Shown one piece after another: positions 58,501 to 64,000 of a stretch of 64,000 nt of DNA; position 1 is the stretch's first letter, and every line of letters starts with the position of its first letter. Position numbers and translations under genes: made by a program. The stretch spans positions 1 through 64,000 of the forward strand of contig JAXRKN010000028.1 of assembly GCA_038502055.1 (NCBI GenBank). Reading direction: 5' to 3'. The DNA is from Tanytarsus gracilentus (taxonomy: Eukaryota; Arthropoda; Insecta; Diptera; Chironomidae). The notes under the pieces were generated by a model that worked only from the letters and a program-made list of their open reading frames with translations, ran no database searches and had not been told where the DNA came from.

Positions 58501-59334
58501 AAAGCAAATGAAGACACTTTGAACTTATCAGGAAACAGTCTTTACTTTTCACCTGCAGAACTTCAAAATACAACCACAAATCTTATCGACGATGATGCAG
58601 GTCCGTCTTCAGTTATTCATCATGCTTCTTCACATGCTCATCATAAGTCTAAAGAAACAAAACCATCTACTTCATCTGGTAATCAACTAGGAAGTTCTTC
58701 AAAGAAAAATTCCATTCAAGATTCAATTTTGCGTCACATGAGTCGTGAAATGGCACCGACAATATCCGATGTATATCATGAGCGGAATATTGGATTGATT
58801 TCTGCTCCGCCATTGAGCAAGTTATTAATGACAAATTTTGAAGAAAATGAGCCGGTGACAATATGTCAAGCACCAATTATTAGCTCATCATCGCCCACCT
58901 CAGGTCTCAATAAACTCATGAGTGCAATTGATTTAGGTGAAGAAATTACAAATTGCACTTCATCGACGGCAAAACTTTTATCATGCGGAGGCACAAGCAA
59001 TAGTGATGAAGATTATTCAGTCGACGATGAGGCAGCGAGCAGTCAAACAACAATGAAATCTGTAGCCAATAAAAAAAGCTTTAATTCCGTCCCTTGGTTG
59101 AGTTCAATTAATGCTGAAAATATTGTAAAGCCCAGTGACTTAACTACAGCTGATATCCTTGAGCATCAAAAGATAAAATCGACGAGCTCAAGTTCTTCGA
59201 ATTCCGATCATTTATCGATAATAAAAAGTCCATACAATGAATTTCGTGACGATGCCGATGGAAATTCGCAATGTTCGTCGACGCCAAAAAACAATAGTTT
59301 GGTGGCGAAGCAAAAGAAAAGCAGTATTTATTGA
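46562..59334 (+). CDS. TTC28: Tetratricopeptide repeat protein 28 ortholog, TPR-CHAT protein, 2499 aa
   Basis: Proposed exons: 46562-46570 (ATGTCAGAG), 51270-52582, 52890-52995, 53049-55624, 55675-56044, 56099-56997, 57056-57121, 57174-59334. All are GT-AG and all phases fit, giving 2499 residues, close to human TTC28. Residues about 15-1080 are more than twenty tetratricopeptide repeats, many of the GDY.EAI..H..QL type seen in TTC28 and LGN. A CHAT-like domain spans about 1190-1690 (IIYYAI, GRRELILILEDALYLVPFAILR, HFACQLAWKHSAVVL, GCGAILISLWPV). The last 700 residues are Ser/Asn/Gln-rich and probably disordered. TTC28 is a scaffold at the mitotic spindle and midbody in mammals. The CHAT His position reads Gln and the expected Cys strand (LVVFNTNS) lacks Cys, so it is probably not a protease. 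The first exon is inferred: the second exon has no other start with a good fit. Poly(A) signal at 59395-59400; convergent with the peritrophin gene. Confidence 0.88.
46571..51269 (+). other. First intron of TTC28 (4.7 kb)
   Basis: Bounded by GTGAGC at 46571 and ATTTTACAG ending at 51269. It contains only short low-complexity frames, many CT and TC tracts (for example about 47082-47092 and 47479-47490), and no transposon or RNA gene that I can recognise. It may hold enhancers or alternative first exons; none can be pinned from sequence alone. If the 9-nt exon is wrong, this is the upstream region of the gene. Confidence 0.5.
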
Positions 59335-59448
59335 ATGTGAAACTTTTTATAATGTGGCATAAAACATTTTAATTAATTTTGTATCATTAAAAAGAATAAA
59401 TTTTTTTAAAAAAATTAATATTGCATTAAAATTTAATCCTCAACAAAT

Positions 59449-60464
59449 TTAGTAATTAAAAAATGAAGTTGCAGGACAATCGAAGTCTGCCCCACCACAT
59501 AAATTCGTAGGAGCAGCACAAGTTGAATCACAATGAAGTGTTGGATCAAGCGTGTCTTTGCAAGGTGGACCAGTAGGTGCGGTAGAATCAAATTCTTTGC
59601 CACAATCACATGTACCAGAGTCAGTAGTTACCTCCGAAGCACACTCTAACCAGCCATCACAAGTTGCTGTTCCAGAAAATCCATCAGCTTTTCCAGCGCA
59701 CTCATCAACTGCAGCAGGAGTGGTTGTCTCGGTTTCACACGGGTTACAAGTTGCATCAGATACACATGGATTCGAAATGGAGCCGAATTTTTGGCCACAT
59801 GGACAGGAGCCTCTATCATAAGTTGCAAAATTTACACAGAAAGCCCAATCACCACATTCAGGTCCATCTTGGACGTAAATATAATTTGGAGCAGCATTTT
59901 CGCAAGGATCCGGCTTTGGTGTCGTTACTGGATTGTCTGCGCTCGGACAATTTCCAATAAATCCATCGGTATTGTCAATACACTGGCCAGTATTTCGATC
60001 GAATGCCCAAAAATCTCCTTCTACAATCGTGCAGTTGGTCGGAGGCATAGCTTCAAGTTTGCAATAACGGAAATAAGTGCAACTGTCTGATGGACTCGCA
60101 ACCTTTTTAGAACAGAATATTTAATTTTCTCTTAATAATATATAAAAAATTTTATTACTCTAAAGTCAGGACTTCCGGTGCAAAGTGCTAAGGGTGCACA
60201 GCCGCTGTTGTCTGTGGTACATTTATTATTTTTGAAATATTTGAATTCTGTTGCTTGATCACACTGGCCATAGCCAATTCGAACTAAATGGTCTGTCGCA
60301 TTCCTCTGGCAATGAATGTATCGTGTACAGTCCGAGGGATCAGCAGCAAAAGAGGAAGCTCTCGCTTCGGCTGTGTCGCACAAATCTTGTTGAGCAGCAA
60401 TAAAACTCAAAGCCGAGAGCACAAAAATCAAAACTAACAAATTAAAAATCACATTGTTAATCAA
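59449..60464 (-). CDS. Secreted peritrophin-like chitin-binding protein, 319 aa
   Basis: Exons are complement(59449..60102, 60159..60464). The 56-nt intron (GTAATA donor, TTCTAAAAAG acceptor) keeps the frame. Residues about 1-24 form a signal peptide (NLLVLIFVLSALSFIAAQQ). The mature protein is Cys-rich with about five segments that look like chitin-binding type 2 (CBM14) domains: CDTAEARASSFAADPSDCTRYIHC, SDSCTYFRYCKLEAMP, then segments starting near DPCENAAPNYIYVQDGPECGDWAFC, ECAGKADGFSGTATCDGWLEC and a short C-terminal one. Aromatic residues and six-Cys spacing fit chitin binding, though later domains have unusual spacing. Probable role in the gut peritrophic matrix or cuticle, outside the cell. 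It converges on TTC28 with 114 bp between stop codons. Confidence 0.8.
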
Positions 60465-63400
60465 ATTTTCACATTTTTTAAAAGTCTTTGTATTTTTTCA
60501 GTTTATGGGTTTTTCCACACAATTTTTCACTTACTTTTTCCTTTATTCTCAATCATTTTTTTATCACCACTGAATGGAAAACTCACTTCAAGTTTGAGAG
60601 TAGCTTGTGAACTTCTCGCGAATTTATACTATTTAGTTATCATTAAAATTTATCGCAAAAGCTTAGCGAAAATCTTTAAGTGATTGCTGATTATTTTTTT
60701 CGTAAGTTGATAACGTGTTCTATTATTTTTTTGTTTGCAATTTAAAACCGGAAGAAAAAATCAATGAAAAATTAATTTTTTTGAATATAAATTGATTTTT
60801 AAGATTGTTGAATTAATTTTCTAAAAAATTAAAATATTTCTAAGTAAGGAACTCAAAATTAAACAATTTATTATGAGCTCATAAAATTGTTGACGCTTTT
60901 TTGCGAAAATGTGTAATGAGTAAGTTAATTGTTTTATTGCCGGAACTGATAGCAAAAATCTCAACAATAAGAAGAAGAAGTTGTGGAAACGATAACTATA
61001 TATAAATGTGATAAATTTATCGTTAAACCCTATCGGAACGTTAAATATTTGTAGCACACACATTCTTGGTAAAATTTAAATTTCCTAAATTAATTATTTC
61101 GTTTTTAATAAAATTCTCAAGAGTCAAAATAATGTGGCCAATCAATGAGGATTGATTTTTTTTTATTGAGAGACAAAAATATTTGTTTTAAAATCACCAT
61201 GAAACGGAGTATCATACTGCCATTATTGAAATTCAGTTCTTAAACAAATTTTTAAAGGTTGAAAATTAATCTCTTTTAACCTCACAATTTAAAAATTTAA
61301 ATTAAATCAAACATTTTTAATTTTTAAAATTTAATATTCTGCATTTAAATCTTTAAAATTTTCGCTTTTTTTGTGCTGAGATTATTTTACGATAATTTTC
61401 AAGTTTGAGGTTGTGCGAAGGCTGTCTTTGCGTTAAATGAAAAAGTATTTTGATATCTAATCAATAAATCGCATTCAATTGGTTTTGATAATTTTTATTT
61501 CCTTTCGTTCCACCAATCGTAGTAGAGTTTAAGAAATTTATAATTTTGCAATGGAAAAACGTGCATCTTCATATTTTTCTGTGATTTCATAATCGAATCA
61601 AATCAAATACATCGAAAATCATTATAAATTCATCAAGTGCTGCTTCACATTTGCTATCAGCACAATTCTCCAAGTCCTTTCTCCTAGATTAATTCTCCTC
61701 TTTAATATCGGTCTCTCTCTCACTGCCTTATGGACATTGCATTTAATATCATCAAATATTGATTTGAATGTCTAGAGGGACAATTTTCGAAAGTAGAAGT
61801 AAATTGAGTGTGCACAAGTATACACAAATGTTGATGCTTTGAGAAAGAGTGAAATTTGAGGAGATTAAAGCCATGTTAAGTGGAATTGCTTATAAAAAAT
61901 TCCTAAACTTAGTCAGTGAGAGTGTTAGATAGGGATCAAGTGCAAATCCTTCTAACATGAATCCCTTTTTCATTAACATTCATTCAACAACTTTATCACT
62001 CACACTCTTTTCTCGTCCTTGCGCGATGATTAATTTGCTACAAAGACTTTAAGGCAGTTGTTCTATCCCTTTTTTTATTAGGGGAATCTCTGAATATTTT
62101 TTTAATTTCACAATAGCTTTCCAACAAAATATTTTAAAAGAATAATTTGTTATCAAAGTCTCCATTCCTTGAAAAATATTTTCACCTCATTTAAATTTTA
62201 TGGAACAAAAATTTTACAGCAATTATTTTATCATTATGCAAGATAATTGTTCTTTACGGACGTCACGAAATGTGTGAATTATCTTGAGGATTATTATTCT
62301 TCTCTGGCTGTAATTTTTCATGTTAATTGCTGATTTTGGCAATGAGATGAAAGTGAAAGAGCGACAAATGCAATGTGACAGGTGAAAATGAGCTTTAACA
62401 TTCCTGGCACGAAGCCATTTGATTTCAAACTGGCTAATTACGTATCACTCTCTATCTAGGCGGAATAATCGGATTATAATAAGATTTATCGAAAGTTCTC
62501 TCGCCTGTTGCCATGTCCACATTTCCTTATAATCTCCATTGACAATTTTTCATCTCTTGCCGTATAATTAAAATATCTTCCGAAGTTGAATAATCCAAAA
62601 ATTATGTGAAAAAGTTTTTTGAGCTGTGTACATATTGTCACATTGAATTAGTCTGATATGAAGTTGTGTTCACTGAATGATGAATAGAGAAAAGTTGATA
62701 AAACAGGAAAAATTTACGTGTTTTTTTTGGGACGGCAAGAGTTGAAATTTGATATGCTGTAAAATAAATTTCAAAAATAAAATCACATTAGTTTTTAAAA
62801 AGTTTTATTAAAATATCATGAATACAAATAGAAAATAGTTTTAGAAAGTTTTCTTACAGAGTCAGTGTCAGCCGCGTGAGTTCAATCATTGGGTGTGAGA
62901 AATAAGTAAAAAGTTTTCTGACATTATATAGAAATTCATGAGTTATATATTTGTGTGAAAACATACGAGTGAAATTCATGAGGCCGAAATTATATTTATG
63001 GCATGTCCAAATTGGAAGGCGTGTAAATAGAAAAGTGGAAAAATTTCATGAGATTTTTTTAATATTGAATAATTTACTTTCATTTCTAAAACTCCAATAA
63101 ATTATTCACATTAATTCTAAACCACGTGCTTTCAAAATCTATTTCATGAAAACTCTATTAAGTTCGCAAAATTTACATTTACACATTAAATTTTGTAGTA
63201 ATCTAATTAAGCATCACGTAGTTTATCAAAGCCACGTTCGTACACATAATTACATCGCAAACAGTCTGTGTTGATTTTATATCAAATAATCCTTTTTGAT
63301 GTAACCAAAATGATGAAAATTTTGAGCTATCATTTACTATATAATTGTATTAAATTTCCAATCCATGGCAACTTCTCACCATGACATGTTGTTAAAACGT

Positions 63401-64000
63401 ATTACAAATGTCAGCTCTACACCAAAGAGCTTTCATTTTTAGTTCTGTTTGTTCTTCGGTAATTTTCTAATTTTCAGAATTAAAAAAAAATTTGATGAAA
63501 AAACTTTTTCTTTAATTTTTCTCTATTTTCCCCGAAACCTCAAAAGCCTTCATTATGTGGAAATAATGAAAAGAATTTTGTAAGATAGAGAAAATTCTCG
63601 TTTGCTGTTTCAATTGCGGATATACAAGGGAATTATCACATGCTTTTTTCGAACAATTTAAAACAGTCGCTGAGAAAATTCTCATATTAAAGTTAAGGGA
63701 AAAATAATTTTTGTAAAAATGATTCATCAATTCGACTGATGTCAAATCTAAAATTTTTCCATCCTGAACATACGATTTAATTGTAAGCAGGCATAGCTCA
63801 GTATTTGTGATTATGTTGTTGGTACTTTTATCATTTTCGAGGAATGTGTATGATTGTTATTTAAAATTCCAACCCTCATGTATGCATGAGTCTTGAAAAC
63901 TTTCAAGCACAAGATGATGGAAAAACCACTAGAATTTCATGAATTTTTAATATGCGTGCAGAGAAAAGACACAGCATCTTAAAATACTTTAAATTTTTAT
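60465..64000. other. Upstream region of the peritrophin gene and gene-poor DNA
   Basis: The first few hundred bases should include the peritrophin promoter. The rest is AT-rich with only short, low-complexity frames (under 81 codons). No splice-compatible coding pair, RNA gene or repeat array is evident. Confidence 0.5.

Noticed and set aside
59552..60090. Plus-strand frames opposite the peritrophin gene
   Set aside because: They are shadows of a Cys-rich coding exon with a signal peptide and splice sites on the other strand.
1..64000. CRISPR arrays, operons, ribosome binding sites, tRNA or rRNA genes
   Set aside because: The tandem repeats lack the spaced direct-repeat pattern, genes contain spliceosomal introns, and no tRNA or rRNA signature was recognised by eye; a covariance-model scan would be decisive for tRNA.

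Overview
The window looks like nuclear DNA of a dipteran insect, probably a nematoceran such as a non-biting midge. This is inferred from strong AT richness, many 50-60 nt GT-AG introns, ZAD-type zinc-finger genes (a family expanded in holometabolous insects), a chitin-binding peritrophin, and compact gene spacing. No bacterial features are seen.

Layout. 1-5500 is gene-poor. 5500-20550 is accessory DNA: a small three-exon gene of unknown function (CDS 5903-6361), then a large minus-strand Helentron-type (Helitron2) transposon. The transposon's main ORF (9020-18259) carries a DUF6570-like region, HUH replication initiator, PIF1 helicase and AP-endonuclease. It is broken by one in-frame TAA from its 3' part (7436-8965). 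Four ubiquitin-specific-protease-like modules are attached, one before the Rep and three after the endonuclease. The 3' end lies in a ~420 bp imperfect palindrome centred on a perfect 20-bp hairpin. A 120-bp-unit tandem array (19371-20235) follows. Its end module reappears inverted in a second repeat-rich element with 11-bp terminal inverted repeats (24769-25664).

From 22 kb on come host genes: an uncharacterised single-pass membrane protein (22091-23714), a PIH1D1-like co-chaperone (minus) head to head with a MADF-BESS regulator (plus), an SCAF4/8-like RNA polymerase II CTD-binding SR protein, a cluster of three related ZAD/C2H2 zinc-finger genes (two with a THAP domain fused in front), a CtIP/RBBP8-like DNA end-resection factor, mitochondrial complex I subunit NDUFS3 head to head with an XPG/asteroid-like gene, the very large TTC28 gene (TPR repeats plus CHAT domain; 9-nt first coding exon, 4.7 kb first intron), and a secreted peritrophin-like protein converging on TTC28. 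60.5-64 kb shows no gene.

The host genes are ordinary housekeeping or regulatory genes, each with its own promoter region. Several pairs are head to head (PIH1D1/MADF, ZAD-ZnF/THAP-ZAD, NDUFS3/XPG-like) and may share promoters. The most unusual features are the Helentron's repeated USP-like modules and its terminal palindrome, and the THAP-ZAD-C2H2 fusion pair with signs of gene conversion and internal exon duplication. All exon models were read by eye from splice signals and frame continuity.
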